Both the position numbers and the translations under genes were made by a program. 64,000 nt of DNA, taken from Brienomyrus brachyistius (taxonomy: Eukaryota; Chordata; Actinopteri; Osteoglossiformes; Mormyridae). The first letter of the stretch is position 1. Every line of letters starts with the position of its first letter. Below are positions 31,255 to 43,580 of this stretch, one piece after another. The notes below the pieces were generated by a model that was given only the letters and a program-made list of their open reading frames with translations, made no database searches and was not told the DNA's origin. The stretch is from positions 46,457-110,456 of the forward strand of contig NW_026042727.1 of NCBI RefSeq assembly GCF_023856365.1. Reading direction: 5' to 3'.

Positions 31255-32477
31255 CTAGTGGTGTTCGAACTAGCATGGAAAGAGGCTATGGGTAGCTACA
31301 AAAAGGCTCTTAGTGCCGCCAAATCATCTAGTATCTATCAGAACTAATTGAAATAAACAAAAATAATCCTAGATTCCTATTTACTATGGTGTCCAAGCTG
31401 ACTAATAACCAGACCACTGGTTATTTTCCAGTGACGACTTTATGAAACTTTTTGACCAAAAATATGCTCAATTAAACAGAACATTTTGAATATTGAATAT
31501 TGGTTAACCAGTCAGAACTGATGTACTTAATTTTATCTTCAAATTCATCTACTTGTATGCTAGAACCTGTTCCATCAAAATTATTCAGCGATGCTCCCAG
31601 CATTGATTGAACCGCTACTAGCAATAGTTAAACTAAAACATATAATCATATTACCCCAATTTTATCTTCACTGCACTGGCTGCCAGTTAGATTTCGTGTT
31701 GACTACAAAACACTGCTCTTAACCTATAAAGCTGTAAATGGTCTTGCACCGCAGTATGTGAGTGACCTCATTTGCGTTCCGAATCATACACTTAGATGAC
31801 GAGATGGAGGTATTCTATCCGTACCCAGAATAAAGAACATTACCTTTGGGGGAAGAGCATTTGCTCATAAAGCACCACAGCTATGGAATAAACTTCCTAT
31901 TAGTGTTCGGAACTCAGACACAATCTCTGCTTTTAAGTCAAGGCTTAAGATGTACCTCTTTCGCCAGTCTTTTGGATAGTTAAATCTTCTTTTCTAAGGT
32001 GAATGGGAAATCTGGAGGTTCATAGTTATTTGAGATTGAAGGGGAAAGGGGGGATTGGTGCTGTCGTCCTGCCACTCTCGCCGATCACTTAAGCTGTGGA
32101 TGCGAGGTGGCTTGACGCCAAAACCTCTGTAAACCCTCATGCCTGTGCTTCCTTCCAGGTCACTCTTTTAGGCAGGCTGTCATAGTTGCTTTAGTCCTGC
32201 CGGTTAGGTGTAGGGCAATAACTCTTCTCCATCTTCTCTTTTTCGAGCTGATACCGAGCCGACTACACCGTGTGAACCCGCACCTGGACTCCTGGATATA
32301 ACTACATGAAACCAACTGGGACTTTATAACTATATGAACTCTAATGAATGTCAATGTAAATGCAGTTTCATGCTCCTTGGTCGCCCAGAGGAGGATGGGG
32401 TCCCCTTCTGAGTCTAGGTTCCACTCAAGGTTTCTTCCTGCTAGAGGGAGTTTCCTTGCCACTGTCGCCTCAGGCTT
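31255..32477 (+). mobile_element. LINE fragment cut by the unit junction (unit 1)
   Basis: KEAMGSYKKALSAAKSSS marks the endonuclease-RT linker. Later LHWLPVRFRVDYKTLLLTYK, AVNGLAPQYVSDL and HKAPQLWNKLPISVRNSD with FKSRLKMYLFRQSF mark the ORF2 C-terminus. The catalytic core between them is deleted and stops interrupt the frame. The 3' untranslated part (GGTTTCTTCCTGCTAGAGGG) is cut at GGCTT, where the next unit begins. Only copy 3 continues to the natural LINE tail. Confidence 0.8.
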
Positions 32478-32520
32478 TTAAATATAAATATAAATATATA
32501 AAATATATAAAATATATTTT

Positions 32521-32594
32521 TGGCCACAACCGGGATTCGAACCCCGGTCTCCCGTGTGAAAGGCGGCGATCTTACCACTACACTATCCAGCAAC
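32521..32594 (-). tRNA. tRNA-Glu(TTC)-like sequence, unit 2 first
   Basis: Copy of 22955-23028. Confidence 0.5.
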
Positions 32595-32797
32595 TATATA
32601 ATATAAGGGAGATTTACGGGAAAATACTAATACGGGAGGACGGCGGGAAAGAGAAGTAAAATACGGTAGTTTCCCGGCCAAAACGGGAGGCTCCAGTATC
32701 CCTTACATTTTAAGACAGGAAATATAAAATAATATAAATTATATAAAATATAATATAAATATAAATATAAATATATAAAATATATAAAATATATTTT

Positions 32798-32871
32798 TGG
32801 CCACAACCGGGATTCGAACCCCGGTCTCCCGTGTGAAAGGCAGCGATCTTACCACTACACTATCCAGCAAC
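32798..32871 (-). tRNA. tRNA-Glu(TTC)-like sequence, unit 2 second
   Basis: Copy of 23232-23305 with one private base change in the anticodon-stem side (plus strand AGGCAGCG where the others have AGGCGGCG). Confidence 0.48.
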
Positions 32872-33470
32872 TATATAATATAAGGGAGATTTACGGGAAA
32901 ATACTAATACGGGAGGACGGCGGGAAAGAGAAGTAAAATACGGTAGTTTCCCGGCCAAAACGGGAGACTTGACAGCTATGGCTGTCTCTGGCCACGCCCC
33001 CTACAGTCGGTCCGGCCCCTGTTCGCGTGTTCGCGAAAACGACTTCATTTATTTTCTTATTGATTTATCGACAGACTTTTTAGACGTTATAATAACAACA
33101 CTCTATTGATCCCCCTCTTACTGTCCATGATACACAATGACGAGACACATGTTCACTAATGACGAGAACTATTCTATTTTTCATGCCGGGGGTCCTTCAA
33201 ATCTTACATTTACAAATCTTGTTCTTGTTCTCTGCTTTCTCCTTTCTCGTTCCCGTAGATATATATTATTATACGGAGATTTACGGAGTCTTCAAAGACG
33301 GTCCGGCTCCAGCTCAAGGATCACTGTTGCTGTGGTGTAGATCAGCTGATCTGTAGTAGTCTTCTACGTACATCTTCTAGTAGACCTTCTGAGGGTACTT
33401 CACGCATTCTTGGTCGGAGGGTCCAGGTTTCCAGCTTAGCTTATTTCTTATTTCTCAGGTCAGCTGCTCT

Positions 33471-33979
33471 TGTTTGGGATGTGCTTGACCGGCGTATACG
33501 ACAGCGTGTACCAGTTCCCACTAATATCCAACAACTTCGCACAGCCATTGAAGAGGAGTGGACCAACATTCCACAGGCCACAATTGACAATCTGATAAAC
33601 TCTATGCGAAGAAGATGTGTTGCATTGCATGAGGCAAATGGTGGTCACACCAGATACTGACCGGTTCTGAGTCCCCAGACCCCCAATAAAGCAAAAAACT
33701 GCACATTCCAGGGTGGCCTTTTATTGTGGGCAGTATAAGGTACACCTGTGCACTACCCATGATGTCAGATCAGCATCTTGATGTGGCACACCTGTGAGGT
33801 GGGATGGATTATCTCAGCAAAGCAGAAGTGCTCACTATCACACATTTAGACTGATTTGTGAGAAATGTTTGAGAGAAATGGTAATATTGTGTATCTGGAA
33901 TGAATTGTAGGTCTTTAAGTCCATCTCATGAAAAATGGGAGCAGAAACAAGAGTGTTGCGTTTATATTTTTGTTCAGTA
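33471..33979 (+). mobile_element. Tc1-like 3' half (unit 2)
   Basis: Copy of 23905-24413. Confidence 0.9.
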
Positions 33980-34017
33980 TAGAATAAGCCCAGATTTATG
34001 TTTATTCAGTGGAGATA

Positions 34018-36347
34018 AGTACAACCTCTAAAGATAGGCCTACACCCGTTTTGGCAGTGTCTCCGGATCCCATGACAAATAATGCCTTCAGTACATCCTC
34101 CTCAACCCACACTGAAAGCAGAAGTGCTATGGGCTTTGCAAACGGTTTGCCGACATCACTCCTATACGTCCAATGATGACATTCACACCGTCTCCAGGGT
34201 GATGTTCCCTGACTCGCAGGGTCACTTGTGGTAAAGATAAAACCGCTTTTCTTGCGCGATTTGGACTCGCTCCATATATTAAAAGGGAGCTTCGTTGTCA
34301 TGTTTGACGTAAGTATGAACAGGACCATCAAAAGAAAACAACTGGATGTGCATGTCAGGTATTGGGTGAATTATGAGAATGGCTCTCGAGTGCAGTCCTG
34401 GTTCTGGGATCACAGTACATGAGCCACTCCACCGCTGAAGACTTACTGGAGAAGTTTAAGGTAAGCCATTCAATAACATTTAAACTCATTAACGAACCCA
34501 TGATTTTTAAATATCCATGGTTTATCTTTACATGTGTTTAAATGGGAGAACCATATTTATTGGTAAGCATATTTTAAAGATTTTATTGCTGCTTCATGGC
34601 TTTTGCTGCAAAAAAAATAGTTCATTGAGGAAATAGAATGTTTAAGTGTTGTGTAGCAACATGTACAGCTGTTGTACAGGCAAAAACTCTGGCTCAGTCC
34701 AAAGGAGGTGGATATAGGAATGGCTGTCATCAAGGTGGGACTTCTGTGAATTCACTGGTATCTTTACATACAAATGTATCAAACAATTGTGAAGTAAAAA
34801 ATATGTGAATAACATGGAGTTTGAGCTGGTTTGATATGTACAGCTGAGGTAGTGTTAACCTTGGGCTGAGTGTGCAGAAAGATTCTGGAAATTTGACAAA
34901 CCATCTTTTTGTCAGAGACAGTCAGGAGCCAAAGGCAGTGGAAGTGACCTTGGTGTCCTTCAGATTAAAAAAAATTGCCAGATTGTGCTCTCAAAAATGT
35001 GCAAAAAGGCCTTGGATAAATGCCCTCTGAAGTACTCGATTGTACATGAGATGACGTGCTTGGACCCAAACAAAATGCACACCAGCCAGATAACTGCCAG
35101 CAGAAAAGGAGAAATCTCATGCAGAAGTTTGCGCAGGAGAATCGGTTGGCAGGCAGGATATCTGCTGGTAAATCATAGGATAAGAATAGGATAGTTCAGA
35201 ATATTATTTTTAAATTATGCTTTTCTTTTTTCACATCTAACTGAATCAGGGACGGATTACAAACCGGGTTAGCGGGGCCGCTGCCCAGGGGCCCTTGGGG
35301 TGCAGGGGGCCCGTGGGCCCCAAGCCCAAAACAATTTGCAACGCTTATCAGCAATGTATTTTCGTTTGTCTATTTTAGAGGGCCTACATTCTTTGATCCT
35401 CTGCCTACAAGGTCCCCTGACCCTATAGGGAGGGTGTTTGGCTGCCAAGGGCCCTTGACTTGTGGTGGTTGTGGTGGTGGTGCAGGTGGTGGTGGTGGGG
35501 GGGGGCCTCGCGAACGTTTTACCCAGGGGCCCACACAACCCATAATCCGTCCCTGAACTGAATAGTGTTAACACGTAGATTTTAGCAGTATTTAGAAGAC
35601 CGACTCTTGGTGTTTGAAAAGAAGCATCAGCCCAGTTATATTTTCTTTGATGAGCCTAGAGATATCTCAAGATTAAATTAAAATGATTGCACATTTATGG
35701 TATCATAGGAAAATTGGGTTATAAATCACTTTCCTATTCTACATGTGATTCTGTGTATTGACATTGTTGATCTGCATCTAATCTACTGTAATTAATGTAA
35801 TTACAGGTGATGCAATATCCCAGCAGTCTGATAATCACCTGCACAATGAGGCAAAAGGCTTGGATTTTATATCCTTCATTCCTTCAGCACCATCCAAAGT
35901 TGATGTCTTTTTACATCAAAAAGTTAGTGGGCCTTATCCTGACCTCTGGATGTTCTGCAAGAACTTGCTGCTGCTGTCCTATGGGCAAGCCGAAGTGGAA
36001 CGAATAGAGGTGGAGACCTGCAACTTATCAGAGGAAACAGTTGTTGCACAGAGGCTTATATGCGACCATGTCAGAGTGTGTGGGGGAGCAACCAAAGCGC
36101 CTCTGACCAAAGGTGAAAGATGAGCGAAAAGCAAAAAAGAAAACTTGAGGAACTCAAGAGGAAGAGAGTCTCACTGGAAAGTGTATGTGAGAGTTTACAA
36201 AAGGATGCTGAGCACATGGCAGAGGAAGCAGAGAGTGCTGCTGGAACCAAAAGGGCAACATTACTTACCAAGTCCAATACTCTGAGCCGACGAGCGAAGG
36301 AGGAGAAAGAGCAGTTGGTGGTCTTAAATGCAGATACTGAAGAATAG
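34018..36347 (+). pseudogene. hAT-like transposase-derived gene, decayed (unit 2)
   Basis: Copy of 24452-26781. All short frames in it are the same length as in unit 1, so its frameshifts predate the tandem duplication. Confidence 0.72.
35247..35555. mobile_element. hAT-type MITE (unit 2)
   Basis: Copy of 25681-25989, with the same AACTGAAT duplication. Confidence 0.94.
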
Positions 36348-37580
36348 GCTACTGAACTGTGACTCCTAACACATCAAGAGTGAATCGGTGGAAACAAAAA
36401 TATTTAGGTTCTTTGCATTTTTGGAGTATTTTACTTTCTGTGCCTGTTTGTACATTGTTCACAGCCATAATACTTTATAATTACAAGGTAGTTTTATGTT
36501 AGAGCTCTTGCTCCAATAAATATGTGCCTTGTAATTAACTAAATTCTAGGCTATTCAGTTTTTTTTGCCCTCGTGATGGTCGTGGGTTGTGAAAAAAGCC
36601 TTCTTCTTAGGGGTACCGCTGGGGCCAGCCGGGCGTATGTCGTGGCTTCAGTGAGTACTTATGTTTGTCATGCTGCCTGTGTACTTTATAGCGGCACAAC
36701 ATATTTCTGCAAATTGCATGCGTCAAATTGTCTGTCTCTCTTAAAAAATATGAAGTGTCACCAAAATTTTAAACGGGGAATCAATCTCAATGAAAAATAT
36801 TCGTCAAGTAACGTTTCTAAAATAATATAGACATACTAATAATTATATATTAATAAATCGGATGAACGATGCATCCCAAATTGTATCCGCTGCGCACTTC
36901 TTAATCAGGGCAATCGCATCGTGGAGGTTTCTGCAGACGCCCAAAAAGACTTACTTAAGAAAACTGTTGCATGATAATTTGTACCATTTTCAAGGGTGGG
37001 GGGCGTGCAGTAGATGCCCCCTTTATTTTTGTGCTTCTGCCGTTCAAACCGAGCAGCACTGAGTTTGTCATGGCACCTGACGCCAAATCTACTGCTTAGC
37101 TGCTACAGACAGAACTATCTTCAAATCACCACTAGGGGGTGTCAATGCTGCAGCTTCGTTCTATGGTTGATCTTTTTCAAAGACAGTTTTTTTTCTCTCT
37201 CTCCACATAATCAACTTAACTGATTAGCGTGCTTTCATAGTAATGGTTTTTAATCCGTGTTAATCTTCTGAACAATGACTAGTAAAGGTTCTATGAGGTT
37301 GTCCTACTTACTATGGATTTTAAGTTTTTTATCAAGGTGTTAAAACGTACCACAGTTGCCAGTCCTGTGTTTTATGTCTAGCAATTTGTACAGTTTCTTC
37401 AGTATAAACACATGCCATGATCTGTGAGAATCTCCTCCAGAACTCTGCATTTCCTCAAGATCTTTTTGTAATATTGCATCATGGCACTGCTCAGAACAAC
37501 ACAGATGGTGCATAACAACACAAGGGAGTACAAGACAACATGGTGCAGAAACAGTGCGATACAAAGCAGGACAAAACTGG

Positions 37581-37896
37581 ATGATACGTGGTCAGTGGTG
37601 GATAAAGTGCAGTAACAGCTGTACAGTGCAGCTGCCGTGGAAATGACTGTTACAGGGGATGCAAAAGCTGCAGGTTTGAATTGTTTGGCGAATGAAGCTG
37701 TTCATGAATCTGCTAGTCAGTGTTTGTGGATGGTGGTCAGAGTCCTGGATTATAGACTGAACCTTGTTACTGTGGCAGTTAAAGTACAGCTGGTCAATGG
37801 AGGGCAGTTCAGTGCGAATGATGTTCTTAACAGACTTCGCAATGTACTGCCTTCCTGTCATGTGGCTCCACCATACCATAGTACTACTGTAAGAAC
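37581..37896 (-). mobile_element. LINE C-terminal end (unit 2)
   Basis: Copy of 28015-28330. Confidence 0.55.
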
Positions 37897-37897
37897 T

Positions 37898-38909
37898 AGG
37901 GATGTAACGATACATTCAACTCACCATTTGATACGATTCACGATTCTGAGTTCACGATACAATTTTCTCATTTTTTGCAGAATGAGCTGCAGACAAATAT
38001 ATTCAAAAATATTCTTATATTTATCTTTCTGAACTGTTGACACTGTTGTGAACAGTGCAACTGAATTTGAATAAAATACTGTTGAAAAAAATCCCAAATC
38101 AAAATAAGTAAATAAAAAAAAATAAATCAAATAAATAAGCTAAGGTTTGCATGTGCAGCTTTTTAGCGTGCTTTGCCCTTTTAATAATCTTCACTCAGCT
38201 CACGGTGGTGCCAGTGGACCTGTTTGTGTATGTTATCAGTCTATTACAATGTTTGCATGCAGTTTATGTCTTGTCTGTGCTTTTCTCGCTGTTTCCTCCT
38301 CGTTTGTGATTACCAGAAAGCTAATATGCTGCCACACCGCCAATTGAAGATCGGGCGGTGCGTCCATCCATCCATTTTCTGAAACCACTTAATCCCAACT
38401 GAGATTGCGGGGGAGACCGGAGCCTATCCCGGGAACAAGGGGCGCAGACAGGAACCAAGCCCAGGCAGTCACCTACACACCGCAGGTCGCACACACTCAC
38501 ACAACTACAGGGCCAATTTAGACTCACCAGTCAACCTATCCTGCATGCTTTTGGACCGTGGGAGGAACCTGGAGTCCCCGGCGAAAACGGGGAGAGCATG
38601 CGAACTCCACACAGAAAGGGCCCTGGACCGAAGCCAGCACTAACCACTGTGCCGTCCTCAGTTTCAAATTCATTCATCATCTCGCGTTCGCTCAAAACCA
38701 AAAACTGACGTACGATGTCGACGTGATACGCAGTGACATCTGACGTCAAACTCACATTGTGAAATCAAATGTAATATTACACCAGTTTTTCTGTTAAAGT
38801 ACTGTGAAGTACTCCTACAATAGTGATTCATTTTCCACATCAGCCGGTTTAAATCTTCATGCATTTGCACCGATTTTTAACTGATTTGTGATTCATCATT
38901 ACATGCCAG
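37898..38909 (+). mobile_element. hAT-like element with nested SINE (unit 2)
   Basis: Copy of 28332-29343. Confidence 0.5.
38359..38662 (-). mobile_element. Old V-SINE-like copy (unit 2)
   Basis: Copy of 28793-29096, with a private T near 38405. Confidence 0.8.
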
Positions 38910-39237
38910 GGCCAGCAGCTCTGCATGGCTCGACCCTCATAAACATTCTCCACACATGCTGTTCAGGCAGTGGCCACAGAAATTCCCCCAGTGAACTTTA
39001 TGCTTTCTGTCGGAGAGTATGCTGTGTTCTGGCCTTAAACCCTGCATACTACTTTGCAGACTTTGATCCTCTTAACAACAATTGGCATTTCTGGTGGCTG
39101 AATATCCATCCATCCGTCATCCAACTGCATGCTTAAAAGCTGTGAATAATAGTAATAATTCTTAAAATTGCAACTATCTAGAATTTCAGCCTAGTTACTC
39201 AGCTAAATTACTATTTAAACCTAGAATAATTTCTATA

Positions 39238-39592
39238 AGGGGCGGCATGGTGGTGCAGTGGTTAGCACTGTCGCCTCACACCTCTGGGACCCGGGTTCGT
39301 GTCTCCGCCTGGGTCACATGTGTGTGGAGTTTGCATGTTCTCCCCATGTCGTTGTGGGGTTTCCTCTGGGTACTCCAGTTTCCCCCCACAGTCCAAAAAC
39401 ATGCTGGGGCTAATTGGAGTTGCTGAATTGCCCGTAGGTGTGTGTGTGTGAGTGGATGGTGTGTGAGTGTGCCCTGCGATGGGCTGGCCCCCCATCCTGG
39501 GTTGTTCCCTGCCTCGTGCCCATTGATTCTGGGATAGGCTCCGGACCCCCCGCGACCCAATAGGATAAGCGGTTTGGAAAATGGATGGATGG
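39238..39592 (+). mobile_element. V-SINE (unit 2)
   Basis: Copy of 29672-30026, with a private A near 39376. Confidence 0.93.
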
Positions 39593-40820
39593 ATAATTTC
39601 TATATGTGTGATAGAATCAAAAAATATTTTGTTTTACATATAAATCTTCACAAGGTGTATTACACATGGTATTCCCCAGACACCGCCACCCCAACAGATG
39701 CTTTGTTTGTTAAGACAATAGCTCAGAAAGTGGTTGATCGATCTTTTGCAGCTTTTACCAAGGTTTGTACAAGCCAAAATTAAATTTTGAAACGGATCCC
39801 TGCCACACCCTGCCCTCCTGAACCTCCCGTTTCCTCCCTAGTGTGGTATAACGTGCCATGCCTGTTCCGCGTTTGTTTTACCTCTCCTTCCTGCCCTTGT
39901 GTTACTCATTTCAGGTGCCTCTAGTTTGCTCCCTGCTTAGCCTTGTATAAATGTGCTTCTCAGTCCTGCCTTTAATGTTGCTGCTGCTGTTTGCCTGTGT
40001 GTTCTTCCCTGCTTATGATTCCCCCGTGATCCAGTTGTGATCCAGTTGTCTTCATATCATGTATTCACATTCCTCAGCTGAGAGTGAACAAAGTTCTGTG
40101 GAAAGTATCTGACTACAGATAGACTTTCACCCAGTTCTCTGCGGGAGCTCTGATTACAGAGTGACTCCCCGACTACTTCTGAAGCCCTTCCTTAAGTATC
40201 CAGACCAGGTGATGGCATGTTTCTGAAGACTGACTAATTTCGGTCAATGGTTAATTTTAGGGGCATTGCTGACCTTGGTTCTCAAGTCCCCAGCCAATCA
40301 GATCACTTTAGGGGGTGGTTGTAATTCCCTTGTTCTACCATGAGAGAATCTCTCTCAGTTTGGTGGGTTGAGCCGAAGTTTCTGTATTTCTCTTAGGAAA
40401 AGCTATACTGCCTTAAATCTGAGAGTATAATACTCCTCGTCTCATGCCTATTCAAACGAGACCAAACATGCGTGTATTTGTCCCTAACATCTATGTGTGC
40501 TGAGTTATCCTGTTTATAGTGGAAAAGGTGTCTGTGTCTGGAGGCTGACAGCTGTTGTTGCTGTGGATTGATTGTGGAACTCTGGTCACTCCGGGGGTGA
40601 AAGGTCTTGCTTTTTCTGTGCTGCTCCAGTTATTCCTATCCAGTCTCTCAGGAGCCGGCAGGCCTTTGCCTTCCTTAAAAGGGGTGGTTTGACGAGTTGA
40701 GTCCAGTCTTGCCTGGGCCAGCGGAGCTCTGAAATAGACTGATGCAGGCTGATCAGAGTTGGGGCCTGCAGGACCTATAAGTTTTATGTCCTTACAGAAT
40801 GTAAGTGGCATCATACTAAA

Positions 40821-42043
40821 CTAGTGGTGTTCGAACTAGCATGGAAAGAGGCTATGGGTAGCTACAAAAAGGCTCTTAGTGCCACCAAATCATCTAGTAT
40901 CTATCAGAACTAATTGAAATAAACAAAAATAATCCTAGATTCCTATTTACTATGGTGTCCAAGCTGACTAATAACCAGACCACTGGTTATTTTCCAGTGA
41001 CGACTTTATGAAACTTTTTGACCAAAAATATGCTCAATTAAACAGAACATTTTGAATATTGAATATTGGTTAACCAGTCAGAACTGATGTACTTAATTTT
41101 ATCTTCAAATTCATCTACTTGTATGCTAGAACCTGTTCCATCAAAATTATTCAGCGATGCTCCCAGCATTGATTGAACCGCTACTAGCAATAGTTAAACT
41201 AAAACATATAATCATATTACCCCAATTTTATCTTCACTGCACTGGCTGCCAGTTAGATTTCGTGTTGACTACAAAACACTGCTCTTAACCTATAAAGCTG
41301 TAAATGGTCTTGCACCGCAGTATGTGAGTGACCTCATTTGCGTTCCGAATCATACACTTAGATGACGAGATGGAGGTATTCTATCCGTACCCAGAATAAA
41401 GAACATTACCTTTGGGGGAAGAGCATTTGCTCATAAAGCACCACAGCTATGGAATAAACTTCCTATTAGTGTTCGGAACTCAGACACAATCTCTGCTTTT
41501 AAGTCAAGGCTTAAGATGTACCTCTTTCGCCAGTCTTTTGGATAGTTAAATCTTCTTTTCTAAGGTGAATGGGAAATCTGGAGGTTCATAGTTATTTGAG
41601 ATTGAAGGGGAAAGGGGGGATTGGTGCTGTCGTCCTGCCACTCTCGCCGATCACTTAAGCTGTGGATGGGAGGTGGCTTGACGCCAAAACCTCTGTAAAC
41701 CCTCATGCCTGTGCTTCCTTCCAGGTCACTCTTTTAGGCAGGCTGTCATAGTTGCTTTAGTCCTGCCGGTTAGGTGTAGGGCAATAACTCTTCTCCATCT
41801 TCTCTTTTTCGAGCTGATACCGAGCCGACTACACCGTGTGAACCCGCACCTGGACTCCTGGATATAACTACATGAAACCAACTGGGACTTTATAACTATA
41901 TGAACTCTAATGAATGTCAATGTAAATGCAGTTTCATGCTCCTTGGTCGCCCAGAGGAGGATGGGGTCCCCTTCTGAGTCTAGGTTCCACTCAAGGTTTC
42001 TTCCTGCTAGAGGGAGTTTCCTTGCCACTGTCGCCTCAGGCTT
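40821..42043 (+). mobile_element. LINE fragment cut by the unit junction (unit 2)
   Basis: Copy of 31255-32477. Confidence 0.8.
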
Positions 42044-42086
42044 TTAAATATAAATATAAATATATAAAATATATAAAATATATTTT

Positions 42087-42160
42087 TGGCCACAACCGGG
42101 ATTCGAACCCCGGTCTCCCGTGTGAAAGGCGGCGATCTTACCACTACACTATCCAGCAAC
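42087..42160 (-). tRNA. tRNA-Glu(TTC)-like sequence, unit 3 first
   Basis: Copy of 22955-23028. Confidence 0.5.
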
Positions 42161-42360
42161 TATATAATATAAGGGAGATTTACGGGAAAATAATACGGGA
42201 GGACGGCGGGAAAGAGAAGTAAAATACGGTAGTTTCCCGGCCAAAACGGGAGGCTCCAGTATCCCTTACATTTTAAGACAGGAAATATAAAATAATATAA
42301 ATTATATAAAATATAATATAAATATAAATATAAATATATAAAATATATAAAATATATTTT

Positions 42361-42434
42361 TGGCCACAACCGGGATTCGAACCCCGGTCTCCCGTGTGAA
42401 AGGCGGCGATCTTACCACTACACTATCCAGCAAC
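42361..42434 (-). tRNA. tRNA-Glu(TTC)-like sequence, unit 3 second
   Basis: Copy of 23232-23305. Confidence 0.5.
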
Positions 42435-43033
42435 TATATAATATAAGGGAGATTTACGGGAAAATACTAATACGGGAGGACGGCGGGAAAGAGAAGTAAA
42501 ATACGGTAGTTTCCCGGCCAAAACGGGAGACTTGACAGCTATGGCTGTCTCTGGCCACGCCCCCTACAGTCGGTCCGGCCCCTGTTCGCGTGTTCGCGAA
42601 AACGACTTCATTTATTTTCTTATTGATTTATCGACAGACTTTTTAGACGTTATAATAACAACACTCTATTGATCCCCCTCTTACTGTCCATGATACACAA
42701 TGACGAGACACATGTTCACTAATGACGAGAACTATTCTATTTTTCATGCCGGGGGTCCTTCAAATCTTACATTTACAAATCTTGTTCTTGTTCTCTGCTT
42801 TCTCCTTTCTCGTTCCCGTAGATATATATTATTATACGGAGATTTACGGAGTCTTCAAAGACGGTCCGGCTCCAGCTCAAGGATCACTGTTGCTGTGGTG
42901 TAGATCAGCTGATCTGTAGTAGTCTTCTACGTACATCTTCTAGTAGACCTTCTGAGGGTACTTCACGCATTCTTGGTCGGAGGGTCCAGGTTTCCAGCTT
43001 AGCTTATTTCTTATTTCTCAGGTCAGCTGCTCT

Positions 43034-43542
43034 TGTTTGGGATGTGCTTGACCGGCGTATACGACAGCGTGTACCAGTTCCCACTAATATCCAACAACTT
43101 CGCACAGCCATTGAAGAGGAGTGGACCAACATTCCACAGGCCACAATTGACAATCTGATAAACTCTATGCGAAGAAGATGTGTTGCATTGCATGAGGCAA
43201 ATGGTGGTCACACCAGATACTGACCGGTTCTGAGTCCCCAGACCCCCAATAAAGCAAAAAACTGCACATTCCAGGGTGGCCTTTTATTGTGGGCAGTATA
43301 AGGTACACCTGTGCACTACCCATGATGTCAGATCAGCATCTTGATGTGGCACACCTGTGAGGTGGGATGGATTATCTCAGCAAAGCAGAAGTGCTCACTA
43401 TCACACATTTAGACTGATTTGTGAGAAATGTTTGAGAGAAATGGTAATATTGTGTATCTGGAATGAATTGTAGGTCTTTAAGTCCATCTCATGAAAAATG
43501 GGAGCAGAAACAAGAGTGTTGCGTTTATATTTTTGTTCAGTA
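43034..43542 (+). mobile_element. Tc1-like 3' half (unit 3)
   Basis: Copy of 23905-24413. Confidence 0.9.
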
Positions 43543-43580
43543 TAGAATAAGCCCAGATTTATGTTTATTCAGTGGAGATA

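Larger units (their letters stand above)
22912..32477. repeat. 9.56-kb tandem unit, copy 1
   Basis: First of three head-to-tail copies. Its left edge lies in the AT-rich linker of the tRNA-bearing element and its right edge inside a LINE 3' end (GTCGCCTCAGGCTT). Corresponding positions in copy 2 lie 9566 bases on. Differences I saw between copies are only a handful of single bases. Confidence 0.95.
32478..32980 (-). mobile_element. tRNA-bearing MITE-like element, left end replaced by unit junction (unit 2)
   Basis: Same as 22912-23414, but the left inverted repeat is absent: LINE text (CAGGCTT) joins directly to the AT linker TTAAATATAAATATAAATAT. That linker matches the second subunit's linker better than the first. 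Confidence 0.6.
32478..42043. repeat. 9.56-kb tandem unit, copy 2 (9566 bp)
   Basis: Second copy. Private single-base differences seen include CCAGAAAGC near 38314, GAGATTGCGG near 38405, CTCCAGTTT near 39376, GCCACCAAA near 40882 and AGGCAGCGA near 32840. It shares GGGAGGTGG near 41668 with copy 3 against GCGAGG in copy 1. Confidence 0.95.
42044..42543 (-). mobile_element. tRNA-bearing MITE-like element, left end replaced by unit junction (unit 3)
   Basis: Copy of 32478-32980 with the 3-base loss near 42190. Confidence 0.6.
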
